A DNA stretch of 64,000 nt from CBDCYN01 sp965224205 (GTDB lineage: Bacteria > Planctomycetota > Phycisphaerae > Phycisphaerales > Phycisphaeraceae), in the NCBI GenBank assembly GCA_965224205.1, contig CBDCYN010000009.1:248001-312000 (forward strand), given 5' to 3'. Under the pieces are notes generated by a model. It ran no database searches, was not told the origin of the DNA, and was given only the letters and a program-made list of their open reading frames with translations. The position numbers were made by a program, and so were the translations under genes. Every line of letters starts with the position of its first letter. Within the stretch, counting starts at the first letter, position 1. Shown one piece after another: positions 17,074-26,702 of this stretch.

Positions 17074-20000
17074 TCAAGGATCCATCGTGATCAACAAGTC
17101 ACCGGGTTCGACTTGTGTGCCCGGTTGGACAAAAATCTCGCTGATTTTGCCATCTCGTTCGGCGGCAATGATGGTCTGCATTTTCATGGCTTCGAGCATC
17201 AAGAGTTTCTGGCCTTTGACGACTGAATCCTCGGGATGGACCGCGACGTTGACGACCATCCCCGGCATGGCCGAGGCGATGTGCGCGGGATTGGATGGGT
17301 CCGCTTTGGGGCGGCGGGGTGTCTCCGGCTCTAGGGCACGATCGGTGACGGTGATTTCGCGTGGCTGGCCGTTGAGTTCAAAGAACACGGTGCGGCGGCC
17401 GTCCTCGTGAGCGTCGCTGATCGTCAGGAAACGGATGATCAGTGTCTTGCCCGGTTCGATGTCAACCGCGATTTCTTCCCCCGGTTCGAGGCCATAAAGA
17501 AAAGCAGGCGTGGGCAGGATGCTTGTGTTGGCGTACTTCGACTGGTGGCCGGCAAAGTCCGCGAAAACCTGCGGGTAGAGCAGGTGCGACACGACTTCAC
17601 GTCGCAACGGTTCGCGACCGAGCAGCGGGCGGATGGTATCAGCGGCCTGTTCAAAATCAGCGTCGGGGAGGTTGGCGCCGGGACGCCCGTCGAGCGGTTT
17701 CTCACCACGCAGGATCCGATCGCGGACTTTCTGTGGGAAGCCACCGGGTGTCTGTCCCATCCGGCCGCTGATTAGATCGACCACCGACTGCGGGAACGCG
17801 ATTTCACGCGTGCCGGACAGCACGTCGGCCGTGGACATCTCGTTGGCGATCAGGAACAGCGCCAGGTCGCCGACGGCTTTGGATGTAGGCGTGACTTTGA
17901 CGATGTCGCCCAGCATCTGATTGACGTCGGCATACACTTGGCAGACTTCGCTCCAACGATCGGCCAATCCCAATGCCCGCGCTTGCTGGTAGAGGTTGGT
18001 GTACTGCCCGCCGGGCATCTCGTGCCGATACAAGTCTGCACCGGCCGGCAGCGCGGGGCTCTCGAACCCCGCGTAGAACTCCCGGACGGCGCGCCAGTAT
18101 TCCGAGATCACGTCGAGATGCCGGGCTTTTAACCCGGTGCCACGCTGAGAAAACCGCAGGGTCTCGACAAACGTGTTCATATTCGGCTGCGACGTGCCGC
18201 CGGAAAGCGGCGCGAACGCGGCATCGACTATGTTGACCCCTACTTCCGTCGCTTTGAGCAACGCCGCTGCCTGCGCGCCGCCGGTATCGTGCGTGTGGAA
18301 GTGAACGGGGATCCCGACTTCCTCGCGCAAGGCCTTGATCAGCAGCTGGGCCGCGTACGGCTTGCAGATCCCGGCCATGTCCTTGATGGCTAAGATGTGC
18401 GCGCCCATTTTTTCGAGTTGCTTGGCCATGTCGACGTAGTATTTCAGGCTGTATTTCGTGCGATCGGGGTCGAGGATGTCGCCGGTGTAGCAGATGGCAG
18501 CTTCGCAGATGGCTCCGCTTTTGATAACCGCGTCCATCGCCACCTTCATGTTGGGCACCCAGTTCAGCGCGTCAAACACGCGGAACACATCGATGCCCGC
18601 TTCGGCTGCTTCGGCGACAAAAGCTTCCACGACGTTGTCGGGGTAATTCGTGTAGCCGACAGCGTTCGATGCGCGCAGCAACATCTGAAACAGGATGTTC
18701 GGGACGCGCTGGCGCATCTCCGTAAGGCGCTGCCATGGACACTCCTTGAGGAAGCGCATCGACGTGTCGAATGTCGCCCCTCCCCACATCTCGAGCGAGA
18801 ACAGCTCCGGGCACAGCCGCGCGTAGGCGTCGGCGATCTGCAGCATGTCATACGTTCGAAGCCGGGTCGCCAGCAGGGACTGGTGAGCGTCACGAAACGT
18901 CGTGTCCGTGACCAATACCTGTTCCTGTTCGAGTAGCCACCGTGAGAACTTTTCTGTTCCCATTTCGAGCAACTTTTGTCGCATGCCGTCCGGCGGTGGT
19001 GATTGTTCGTCATACACCGGCAATACAGCCGGTACGCGACGCGCGGCCTTGGGGCGGTCTTTCACCAGCGGGTTACCATTGACGATCGTCTCGGCCAGGT
19101 ACGTCAGCAGTCTCGTCGCCCGGTTGCGGCGCGGCGGGAAATCGAACAATTCTGGCGTCTGATCGATAAACGTCGTGGTGCATTCGCCGGCCATGAACGT
19201 CGGATTCATGATCAGCTTGATCAGGAACGGGATATTCGTCTTCACGCCACGGATGCGGAATTCCTGCAGGCAGCGTTCGACGCGCCGCGCGGTATCGGGG
19301 AACCGCCGCGCCCATGCGGTCACTTTCACCAACAGCGAATCGTAAAATGGATAGACGACAGCGCCCGAGAAGGCTGTGCCCGCGTCCAATCGGATCCCCA
19401 TTCCGCTCGCAGAACGATAATGCGTGATACGGCCGTAGTCTGGCATGAACAGATTCGTCGGGTCTTCGGTCGTCACACGGCATTGAATGGCAGAGCCATG
19501 CGTCGCAACCGCGTCCTGCGAAGGCAGATCGATGGCTGGGTCATCGAGCGCCATATCTTGGGCGATGAGGATCTGTGACTGGATCAGGTCAACGCCGGTG
19601 ATCTGTTCCGTCACGGTGTGTTCGACCTGGATGCGCGGATTGACCTCGATGAAATAGAACTCGTTCGTATCGGCATCCACGAGGAATTCGACCGTACCGG
19701 CGTTTGCGTAATTGACTGACCGACCGATGGCGACCGCCGCGTCGCAAAGCGCCTGCCGTACGTTCGGATCAAGATTGGGTGCCGGAGCGATCTCGACCAC
19801 TTTCTGGTGTCGCCGCTGGACGGAGCAGTCCCGCTCGAAAAGGTGCACCAGGTTCCCGTGCCGGTCCCCGAGCAGCTGCACTTCGATGTGGCGAGCGCGC
19901 TGGATGAATTTTTCGATGAAGATGTCGGGGCTGCCGAACGCGGTCAGCGATTCACGCCGAGCCTGCTCGAAAGCGGTATCGAACTCACCCGGATCGCGTA

Positions 20001-20520
20001 CCACGCGCATGCCGCGCCCGCCGCCCCCGTGAGCGGCCTTGAGAATGACGGGAAAGCCAATATCCGCCGCCATTTGTCTGCCCTGCGGTGCGTCGGCAAT
20101 GGCACTGCCGCTGCCGCCCAACACCGGCACACCCGCCCGCTGGGCGATCTTCCGGGCGGAGATCTTGTCGCCCAGCTCCTTGAGTGTTTCGACGCGCGGC
20201 CCCACAAAGATGATCCCCGCGTCGTTACATGCCTGTGCCAGATTCGGGTTCTCCGACAGGAACCCGTAGCCGGGATGAATGGCGTCGATGTCGTGTGTCT
20301 TTGCGAGTGTGACGATCGCGTCAATATCGAGATACGCCTGAATCGGCTCGCCCGGTTTCCCGATCTCATAGGCCTCATCCGCCTTGAATCGATGCAGTGC
20401 ATAGCGATCCTCGTGCGAATAGATCGCTACGGTCCGGATCCCCAGCTCGTGTGTGCTGCGAAAGATGCGTATGGCTATTTCGCTACGGTTAGCGGCGAGA
20501 AGTCGTTTAATCCTCTTCAT
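17074..20520 (-). CDS. pyc: Pyruvate carboxylase
   Basis: Biotin enzyme making oxaloacetate from pyruvate, bicarbonate and ATP (anaplerosis). At 1148 residues it is a complete single-chain enzyme. Biotin carboxylase spans about 1-455 (ATP-grasp loop GGGGRGMRVVR, EVNPRIQVEHTVTE). Carboxyltransferase spans about 530-800 (TFRDAHQSLLATRLRT, HFHTHDTGG). The tetramerisation region follows, then the biotin carrier domain near the C-terminus with the biotinylated lysine in LEAMKMQ (Lys1113). A winged-helix regulator lies 143 bases upstream on the same strand and a biotin ligase follows within 15 bases, so the three may be one operon. Divergent PPDK acts on the same metabolite node. Confidence 0.97.
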   Translation of the reverse strand: MKRIKRLLAANRSEIAIRIFRSTHELGIRTVAIYSHEDRYALHRFKADEAYEIGKPGEPIQAYLDIDAIVTLAKTHDIDAIHPGYGFLSENPNLAQACNDAGIIFVGPRVETLKELGDKISARKIAQRAGVPVLGGSGSAIADAPQGRQMAADIGFPVILKAAHGGGGRGMRVVRDPGEFDTAFEQARRESLTAFGSPDIFIEKFIQRARHIEVQLLGDRHGNLVHLFERDCSVQRRHQKVVEIAPAPNLDPNVRQALCDAAVAIGRSVNYANAGTVEFLVDADTNEFYFIEVNPRIQVEHTVTEQITGVDLIQSQILIAQDMALDDPAIDLPSQDAVATHGSAIQCRVTTEDPTNLFMPDYGRITHYRSASGMGIRLDAGTAFSGAVVYPFYDSLLVKVTAWARRFPDTARRVERCLQEFRIRGVKTNIPFLIKLIMNPTFMAGECTTTFIDQTPELFDFPPRRNRATRLLTYLAETIVNGNPLVKDRPKAARRVPAVLPVYDEQSPPPDGMRQKLLEMGTEKFSRWLLEQEQVLVTDTTFRDAHQSLLATRLRTYDMLQIADAYARLCPELFSLEMWGGATFDTSMRFLKECPWQRLTEMRQRVPNILFQMLLRASNAVGYTNYPDNVVEAFVAEAAEAGIDVFRVFDALNWVPNMKVAMDAVIKSGAICEAAICYTGDILDPDRTKYSLKYYVDMAKQLEKMGAHILAIKDMAGICKPYAAQLLIKALREEVGIPVHFHTHDTGGAQAAALLKATEVGVNIVDAAFAPLSGGTSQPNMNTFVETLRFSQRGTGLKARHLDVISEYWRAVREFYAGFESPALPAGADLYRHEMPGGQYTNLYQQARALGLADRWSEVCQVYADVNQMLGDIVKVTPTSKAVGDLALFLIANEMSTADVLSGTREIAFPQSVVDLISGRMGQTPGGFPQKVRDRILRGEKPLDGRPGANLPDADFEQAADTIRPLLGREPLRREVVSHLLYPQVFADFAGHQSKYANTSILPTPAFLYGLEPGEEIAVDIEPGKTLIIRFLTISDAHEDGRRTVFFELNGQPREITVTDRALEPETPRRPKADPSNPAHIASAMPGMVVNVAVHPEDSVVKGQKLLMLEAMKMQTIIAAERDGKISEIFVQPGTQVEPGDLLITMDP

Positions 20521-20663
20521 GAATGCTCACTTGTTTCAGTGCTAAGTGCTCGTGTCCCGTTAAATCAAATCTTACGAATTTTTTCGTTCACGATCAGTTG
20601 TGGTCACAAGTATCATGGTCGCCTCGCAGCTAGCACGTCCCATGTGGTGGGTGGTGGCGCGTG

Positions 20664-21011
20664 CTACCTCTGTTTCTTTTGAGCGGGACCGTCCACCATC
20701 TCCAGGAGATCCCCCACCGAGCAGTGCCCCTCGAGCGGGTGCCGAAGATGACCGCGCGAGTGCACCTTGTATGAGTTCCGCCGCCCCTGCCTGCGGCGTG
20801 TGATGACGCCGCTCTCTTCCAGTTCCTGAACGATTCGCTGAACAGCGCGTTCCATGATCCCAACCTGTTCGGCCACGTCGCGCAGCCGGACATCCGGATC
20901 ACGATGCAAGCAGATCACGACATACGAATGGTTGGTTAGGAACGTCCAGGCCGTACTCGCCGTTTTGGTGTCGGTTTTGCCCATGGAATCAGCTACTTTG
21001 ACACGGCCCAT
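20664..21011 (-). CDS. Winged helix-turn-helix transcriptional regulator
   Basis: 115-residue DNA-binding protein of the MarR/ArsR-like winged-helix type. The recognition helix-turn-helix is VRLRDVAEQVGIMERAVQRI, followed by the wing LEESGVITRRRQGRRNSYKV. No ligand or metal-binding cysteine cluster is seen. The ATG at 21011 has GGGA nine bases upstream. It is upstream of pyc on the same strand and faces PPDK, so it plausibly controls one or both. Its own upstream region is full of repeated TATAACG/CGTATAA motifs, as expected for an autoregulator. Confidence 0.85.
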   Translation of the reverse strand: MGRVKVADSMGKTDTKTASTAWTFLTNHSYVVICLHRDPDVRLRDVAEQVGIMERAVQRIVQELEESGVITRRRQGRRNSYKVHSRGHLRHPLEGHCSVGDLLEMVDGPAQKKQR

Positions 21012-21083
21012 TATAACGATTCCCTTTTATACGAAATAAATAACACGTATAACGAATCATGTAAATTAACACATATTTATACG
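21012..21083 (-). promoter_or_regulatory. Repeated CGTATAA motifs upstream of the winged-helix regulator
   Basis: On the + strand: TTATACG at 21027-21033, its complement CGTATAA at 21046-21052 and TTATACG again at 21077-21083. TATAACGATTC (21012-21022) and TATAACGAATC (21048-21058) form a direct repeat. This AT-rich block in GC-rich DNA is a good candidate for the promoter and operator of the regulator gene. Binding is inference. Confidence 0.45.
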
Positions 21084-21545
21084 GCCTAACCCTAATTCAG
21101 ACTCAGGCCCCACCTCAACTTTGTCGTGCGTTGCCAATCGGTTTTCGTCGCCCGCGATGACGGTTTAGCGGTCTATTGATCTACCTTCTCAGGAAGTTCG
21201 ACATCCGGCTGTTGACCATGACGCCTAGACCAATAGAATCTTCGTTTTCATGTCAGCGGCATGAGCGGCTGACTGGGAACGGCTATCTTTCGATTCAACC
21301 TCATCGCGGCCCCTAGCTCTTTAGGCGGCTCAGTGGGTGGATACTGTAACATAGTCCTTATGTGCAACGGGTCGGGGTCTATGAAGGTTTGTCGAAAACC
21401 ACTTTGGAATTCGGGTCCGTTTCGCGCCTCGTACTTAGCGGGGCCTAAGGCTGTGATTCTGAAACGGTCCATACAAGGCCTCACAAGACCCCAACGGTCC
21501 TCTTCAACAACCCATACCTACTTTTAAGAAACGGAAACCCAGACC
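21084..21545. other. Intergenic region upstream of PPDK, no supported gene
   Basis: Short open frames on both strands (21248-21484 and 21333-21527) overlap each other, lack ribosome binding sites and show no family features. I see no terminator, RNA gene or clear promoter hexamers here. Confidence 0.4.
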
Positions 21546-24260
21546 ATGGCCAGAACCTCTGCGAAGCGATCAAGCGCAAAACGCTCCACACAGCGGACGA
21601 ATAACAAGGCATCGCGTTCGTCGTCGAACAAGATGATCTATTACTTCGGTAAGACCCGCACCGACGGCCACGGCAAGCAGAAGACACTACTGGGCGGCAA
21701 GGGCGCCAACCTCGCGGAGATGACCGGCATCGGCCTGCCCGTGCCCCCGGGGTTTACGATCACGACCGAGGTCTGCGCCCTGTACTACAAAAAAGGACGC
21801 AAACTACCCCCGGGCGTGATGAAGGGTGTGGAGGACGCGGTCAAGACCCTTGAAAAAGAGCTGGGCAAGAAGTTCGGGGACCGCAACAACCCGCTGCTCG
21901 TGTCGGTGCGCTCCGGGGCGGCGATGTCGATGCCGGGGATGATGAACACGATCCTCAACCTCGGCCTCAACGACCAATCCGTGACCGGCATCACCAACGC
22001 CACCGGCAACGAGCGGTTCGCGTATGACTCTTACCGACGGCTGATCAACATGTACGGCGACGTGGTCATGGGCGTCGATCACGAGCACTTCGAGCACGCG
22101 TTCGACAAGATCAAGCTCCGCTACAAGGCCAAGCAGGACACCGACGTCCCCACCCGGGGCATGATCGAGCTGTGCGAGGCGTACAAGAAGGTCTACCGCC
22201 AGCACGTGGGTCAGCCCTTCCCCCAAGACCCGATGAAGCAGCTCCAGCTAGCCATCAACGCGGTATTCAATAGCTGGATGCAGCCCCGAGCCGTGCGCTA
22301 CCGCCAGGTCGAGGGGATCACCGGCTTGGCCGGCACGGCTGTGAACGTGCAGTCCATGGTCTACGGCAATATGGGTGATGATTCGGGCACCGGCGTGGCG
22401 TTCACCCGCGACCCCGCCACCGGGCAGAACAAGTTTTACGGTGAGTTCCTGATCAACGCCCAGGGCGAAGATGTCGTCGCCGGCATCCGTACCCCCCTGC
22501 CGGTCGAGCAGATGACCAAGTGGAACCGGAAAGTCTACTCGCAGCTGCTGGGTATTAAGAAGACCCTCGAGAAACATTACCGCGACGTCCAGGACATCGA
22601 GTTCACCATCGAACGCGGTCACCTGTATATGCTCCAAACCCGCACCGGCAAGCGGACCGGGGCCGCGGCGGTGAAGATCGCCTGCGATATGGTCAAAGAG
22701 AAACTGATCACCGAAAAAGAAGCGGTCTGCCGCATCCCCGCCAACGACCTGAACCAACTGCTGCTGCCCAGCTTCGACCCCGCAGCCAAGAAGAAAACCA
22801 CCGTCCTGACCGTGGGCCTGCCCGCCTCGCCCGGCGCTGCGGTGGGCAAACCCGCGTTCACCGCTGCCGAAGCGGTCGATCGCACCCACGCGGGCGAAAA
22901 GGTTCTGCTGGTCCGCAAGGAGACCAACCCGGAAGATATCGACGGGATGCACTCAGCAGCCGGGATCCTCACCAGCACCGGGGGGATGACCAGCCACGCC
23001 GCGGTCGTCGCCCGGGGTTGGGGCCGGTGCTGCGTCGCCGGGGCGGGTGAGATCCATATCGACGAGCGGGCCAGGAAGCTGACCATCCGTGGCAAGACCT
23101 ACTCGCACAAGGATACGCTCTCGATCGACGGCTCGACCGGGCAAGTCATGGCCGGTGAGGTGCCTACCAGCTCGCCGAAACTGTCGGGCGATTTCTCCAA
23201 GGTCATGAAATGGGCTGACAAGTACCGCAAGCTGGGGATCCGCACCAACGCCGACACCCCCGAAGACGCCAAGCGGGCGCGCGGGTTTGGGGCAGAAGGC
23301 ATCGGGCTTTGTCGCACCGAGCACATGTTCTTCGAAGGGGAACGGATCACCGCGATGCGGGAGATGATCCTGGCCGAGACCACCACCGATCGTAAAAAAG
23401 CGCTCCGTAAGCTGCTGCCGTACCAGCGGCGCGACTTTGTGGGGATCTTCACCGCGATGAAGGGGTTGCCGGTGACGGTGCGTCTGCTCGACCCGCCGTT
23501 GCACGAGTTCCTGCCCCACGACGCCAAGAGCCAGAAAGAGCTGGCGACGCGGATGAAGGTCGACGCCAAGAAGGTCCGCGCCCGTGTCTTGCAACTCCAC
23601 GAGGCCAACCCGATGCTCGGCCACCGTGGCTGCCGGCTGCTGGTGACCTACCCCGAGATCCTTGAGATGCAGGTGACCGCGATCGTCGAAGCGATGATCG
23701 CCTGCAAAAAGAAACGCGTCGACGCCCAGCCCGAGATCATGATCCCACTCATCGGCACGGCCAAGGAGCTAGACCTGCTACGAGACCTGTCTCAGAAGAC
23801 GATCGACCAGGTCATCGAAAAGAAGAACGTCACCGGCAAGCTGGACATCCCGATCGGGACCATGATCGAAACCCCCCGCGCCGCCCTAGCCGCCACGGAC
23901 ATCAGCCCGTTCGCCGATTTCTTCAGCTTCGGGACCAACGACCTGACCCAGATGACCTTCGGCTACAGCCGTGACGACGTCAACAACTTCCTGCCCGACT
24001 ACCTCGCCGAGGAGATCCTGCTCCAGGACCCGTTCCAATCACTCGATACCGACGGCGTAGGGCAACTGGTCGAGATGTGCGTCAAGAACGGCCGCGGCAG
24101 GCGAAGAAAACTGAAGTGCGGGATCTGCGGCGAGCACGGCGGCGACCCGGCCTCGATCAGCTTCTGCCACGGGGTCGGCCTCGACTACGTGAGCTGCTCG
24201 CCGTTCCGGGTACCGATCGCCCGGTTGGCCGCGGCCCAGGCTGCTTTGAAGAAAGAGTAG
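21546..24260 (+). CDS. ppdK: Pyruvate, phosphate dikinase
   Basis: Reversibly interconverts pyruvate, ATP and phosphate with PEP, AMP and pyrophosphate. Domains in order: ATP-grasp (YYFGKTRTDGHG... GGKGANLAEM), phosphohistidine swivel domain with catalytic His484 in GGMTSHAAVVARG, and PEP/pyruvate barrel with Cys861 in KCGICGEHGG. At 904 residues it is longer than most because of an extra 29-residue N-terminal tail rich in Arg, Lys and Ser. His484 is His455 of the Clostridium symbiosum enzyme plus exactly 29. A start at residue 30 (MIYYFG) would remove the tail. 6-Phosphogluconolactonase follows after 18 bases. Confidence 0.96.
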   Translation: MARTSAKRSSAKRSTQRTNNKASRSSSNKMIYYFGKTRTDGHGKQKTLLGGKGANLAEMTGIGLPVPPGFTITTEVCALYYKKGRKLPPGVMKGVEDAVKTLEKELGKKFGDRNNPLLVSVRSGAAMSMPGMMNTILNLGLNDQSVTGITNATGNERFAYDSYRRLINMYGDVVMGVDHEHFEHAFDKIKLRYKAKQDTDVPTRGMIELCEAYKKVYRQHVGQPFPQDPMKQLQLAINAVFNSWMQPRAVRYRQVEGITGLAGTAVNVQSMVYGNMGDDSGTGVAFTRDPATGQNKFYGEFLINAQGEDVVAGIRTPLPVEQMTKWNRKVYSQLLGIKKTLEKHYRDVQDIEFTIERGHLYMLQTRTGKRTGAAAVKIACDMVKEKLITEKEAVCRIPANDLNQLLLPSFDPAAKKKTTVLTVGLPASPGAAVGKPAFTAAEAVDRTHAGEKVLLVRKETNPEDIDGMHSAAGILTSTGGMTSHAAVVARGWGRCCVAGAGEIHIDERARKLTIRGKTYSHKDTLSIDGSTGQVMAGEVPTSSPKLSGDFSKVMKWADKYRKLGIRTNADTPEDAKRARGFGAEGIGLCRTEHMFFEGERITAMREMILAETTTDRKKALRKLLPYQRRDFVGIFTAMKGLPVTVRLLDPPLHEFLPHDAKSQKELATRMKVDAKKVRARVLQLHEANPMLGHRGCRLLVTYPEILEMQVTAIVEAMIACKKKRVDAQPEIMIPLIGTAKELDLLRDLSQKTIDQVIEKKNVTGKLDIPIGTMIETPRAALAATDISPFADFFSFGTNDLTQMTFGYSRDDVNNFLPDYLAEEILLQDPFQSLDTDGVGQLVEMCVKNGRGRRRKLKCGICGEHGGDPASISFCHGVGLDYVSCSPFRVPIARLAAAQAALKKE

Positions 24261-24278
24261 GAAAACGCTCGAAGAACA

Positions 24279-25064
24279 ATGTCGGCCATGGATACTCCGT
24301 CATTCAATCTAATGGGCAGGGTACACATCGCCCAGGACGCGGATCGTCTGTTCCAAGATCTCGGTGATGATCTGCTCGCCACGGCGCAACACGCGGTCCA
24401 GCAGCGCGGCCGGCTTCACCTGGCGCTGTCGGGTGGCTCGACCCCCAAACCGTTCTATACCCGCCTGGCGACCGACCCGCGTTTCGCGGCGATCCCTTGG
24501 CCACAGACCCATCTCTGGATTGTCGACGAGCGACGGGTAGGTGACGACGATGACCGGTCCAACGTGAAGATGATCCGCGAATCGCTAGCCAGCCGTGTGC
24601 CGTTAGAGGACGACCACCTTCACCCGATGCCCATCCTTGATGACGACCCAGCGACGAGATACGAAGACGAATTACGCGCCGCATTCGGACCACCCGCTAC
24701 CTGCGGTCCATCCACTGCCCCGCCCCGCCTCGACTTCGTCCTGCTGGGGATGGGCGACGATGGGCACACCGCCAGCCTGTTCCCAGGGTCGCCGGCCCTA
24801 GAGGTGTCCGACCGCTGGGTCGCGGTCAATGACGGAGCCTCGGTCACCCCCCCGCCGCGCGTGACCATGACCTTCCCGCTACTCAATGCGGCCCGCCGCG
24901 TCGCGGTCCTCGTGACCGGGCAGAAAAAACACGCGATGCTCCAGCGGATCTCCCGCCAGATCACCACGGCCGGGGCCGATCCCCGGTCATTACCCATCAC
25001 CGGCATCGCCCCCACAGCTGGTGAACTGGTGTGGTACCTGGACGCCCCCGCTGCCGGTCAATAA
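24279..25064 (+). CDS. pgl: 6-Phosphogluconolactonase
   Basis: Hydrolyses 6-phosphogluconolactone in the oxidative pentose phosphate pathway. The 261 residues show the SGGSTPK motif near residue 49 (LALSGGSTPKPFYTRL), the DERRV motif (WIVDERRVGDDDDRSN) and GMGDDGHTASLFPG, all typical of the DevB/Pgl family in the glucosamine-6-phosphate isomerase fold. It follows PPDK by 18 bases and is probably co-transcribed. No glucose-6-phosphate dehydrogenase is in the window. Confidence 0.93.
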   Translation: MSAMDTPSFNLMGRVHIAQDADRLFQDLGDDLLATAQHAVQQRGRLHLALSGGSTPKPFYTRLATDPRFAAIPWPQTHLWIVDERRVGDDDDRSNVKMIRESLASRVPLEDDHLHPMPILDDDPATRYEDELRAAFGPPATCGPSTAPPRLDFVLLGMGDDGHTASLFPGSPALEVSDRWVAVNDGASVTPPPRVTMTFPLLNAARRVAVLVTGQKKHAMLQRISRQITTAGADPRSLPITGIAPTAGELVWYLDAPAAGQ

Positions 25065-25119
25065 AGCCCCCCCACTGTTTCTTGCACAACGGGCTTACCA
25101 ACCACTATCCTTGGTCGAC

Positions 25120-25563
25120 ATGCCCAACGCTAAAAAGAAAAAACTCACCCCAGCTCAGTACCCCGCCGCTCCACGGATCGTGGGCGTGGACTGGCTAGAA
25201 CTGCCCGTGGCTCGCCCCAAACGCTCGGCCCAGATCTACCAGGCGATCGGCCTTGAGCCGCGTTCCACCGTCGGGCCCCACCCGCGATTGGCGGCCGGAG
25301 GGGTCGAGCTCCTGTTGCGTCGGGCTCAAAAAACCAAAGACACCCCCCAAGCGTCCGGCCCGCCCCCCACCGGCGTGCGGCTGCGGTTAGCGGTCGATGA
25401 CCTCCAAGCCAAGCGGCAGCAGCTGATCGCGATGGGGCTCAAACCCGGACCGATGAAGCCCAACAAGCGGGGCGACCACGCGTTCGAATGGCGTGACCCG
25501 GACGGCCACGTATTCTGCTTCGTCGGCCCCGCGCGGAAGCCCGACGACCGGACGCTCAGTTGA
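25120..25563 (+). CDS. VOC (glyoxalase/bleomycin resistance) family protein
   Basis: 147 residues with the beta-alpha-beta-beta-beta pattern of the vicinal oxygen chelate fold: VDWLELPVARPKRSAQIYQAIG, GGVELLLRR, VRLRLAVDDLQAKRQQLIAMG and the final strand FEWRDPDGHVFCFVGP. FEWRDPDGH with its conserved DPDGH is the best family marker. The start at 25120 (MPNAKKKK) is used because the frame upstream overlaps the pgl gene and looks unrelated. Metal ligands cannot be fixed without a structure; the substrate is unknown. Confidence 0.8.
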   Translation: MPNAKKKKLTPAQYPAAPRIVGVDWLELPVARPKRSAQIYQAIGLEPRSTVGPHPRLAAGGVELLLRRAQKTKDTPQASGPPPTGVRLRLAVDDLQAKRQQLIAMGLKPGPMKPNKRGDHAFEWRDPDGHVFCFVGPARKPDDRTLS

Positions 25564-25596
25564 TCTTCCAACCCCGGCCCCTCCCGGGAGTCTGCG

Positions 25597-26637
25597 GTGA
25601 CAGGCCCAACCCATCCCCTTAACACGGACCTCACCCACAAGCACCACCAGCTGAAATTATCCTTCGTGGTGCTCGTGATGCTCCTGGTGGGAGGGGCCAG
25701 CGGGTTCCTGTTGCTGGGTGATCAGCGGAGCCTGTTTGAATCGGTTTACCTTACGGTTGTGATCCTCACCACGGTGGGGATGAAGGAAGGCGGGTTGCAG
25801 CTTACCCGCGGCGAGCAGGCGTGGGCCCTGGTGCTGATGATGACCGGGATTTCCGCGGTCTTGTATGTTGGCAGTATCCTGGTAGCGTTCTTCATCGACG
25901 GTGACCTGCGACGCCTGCTGGGGAAGCGACAATTGCAGAAGAAGATTAGCCACCTCCACAACCACATCGTCGTCTGCGGCTTCGGGCGCATGGGCCGGGC
26001 GCTGTGCGAGCGGCTAACGGAAAAAGAGGTCCCGTTTGTGCTCATCGAGGACGACCCGCAGCGGACCGCGATAGCTGATGAGTTGGGGTATCTGTATCTG
26101 CTGGGCGACGCGATGTCGCAGCAAGTGCTCGAACAGGCGAGGGTCGACCGTGCCCGGGGGTTGGCCAGCTGCCTGCGCAGCGACGCGGACAACGTGTTCG
26201 TGACCCTCACCGCCCGATCGCTCAACGAGAAACTAACGATTATCTCCCGGGCCGAGAAGCCGGATACCGAATCCAAGCTGCTTCGAGCTGGGGCCAACCG
26301 GGTGGTGTGCACCCCGGTGATCGGGGCCAACCGGGTGACGTACATGCTCCTGCACCCGGGAATCGACGAGCTGCTGGAGCTGGCGGTCCACGGGCCGGAC
26401 CTGGAGATCTCCAAGGTCTGCCTCACCCAGCTGCCCGGGGCGGTGGGACGCTCGCTTCGTGAGTTGTCGCTGCCGGCCCAGGCGGGGCTGATGGTCGTGG
26501 CGGTCATCCACGCGGACGGTACCCGCGAATTCAACCCCCCGCCTGATTCACAATTGCAGACCAACGACGAGGTGATTGTGATCGGGCCCCAGGGAGGCGT
26601 CGATAAGATGTTTAAGATGCTAGGTGGGTCCTCGTAA
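25597..26637 (+). CDS. Two-TM potassium-channel-like protein with RCK (TrkA-N) domain and odd filter
   Basis: 346 residues. TM1 is at about 21-42, a pore helix at about 48-60, TM2 at about 70-98, then an RCK domain with NAD-type Rossmann motif VVCGFGRMGRALCE and a TrkA-C-like end (residues about 265-346). This is the MthK-like architecture of ligand-gated K+ channels. The filter position reads TTVGMKEG, not the canonical TTVGYGD: Tyr is Met and the second Gly is Lys. Selectivity for K+ is therefore doubtful. GTG start with GGGAG six bases upstream. The gene lies between a VOC protein and NfeD, on the same strand. Confidence 0.85.
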   Translation: MTGPTHPLNTDLTHKHHQLKLSFVVLVMLLVGGASGFLLLGDQRSLFESVYLTVVILTTVGMKEGGLQLTRGEQAWALVLMMTGISAVLYVGSILVAFFIDGDLRRLLGKRQLQKKISHLHNHIVVCGFGRMGRALCERLTEKEVPFVLIEDDPQRTAIADELGYLYLLGDAMSQQVLEQARVDRARGLASCLRSDADNVFVTLTARSLNEKLTIISRAEKPDTESKLLRAGANRVVCTPVIGANRVTYMLLHPGIDELLELAVHGPDLEISKVCLTQLPGAVGRSLRELSLPAQAGLMVVAVIHADGTREFNPPPDSQLQTNDEVIVIGPQGGVDKMFKMLGGSS

Positions 26638-26702
26638 TCGTCGCGTGGCCATCCTCCTCACGGGTCCGATACCGTTGACTTCGTGCCATTGATCTAGTGC
26701 GA

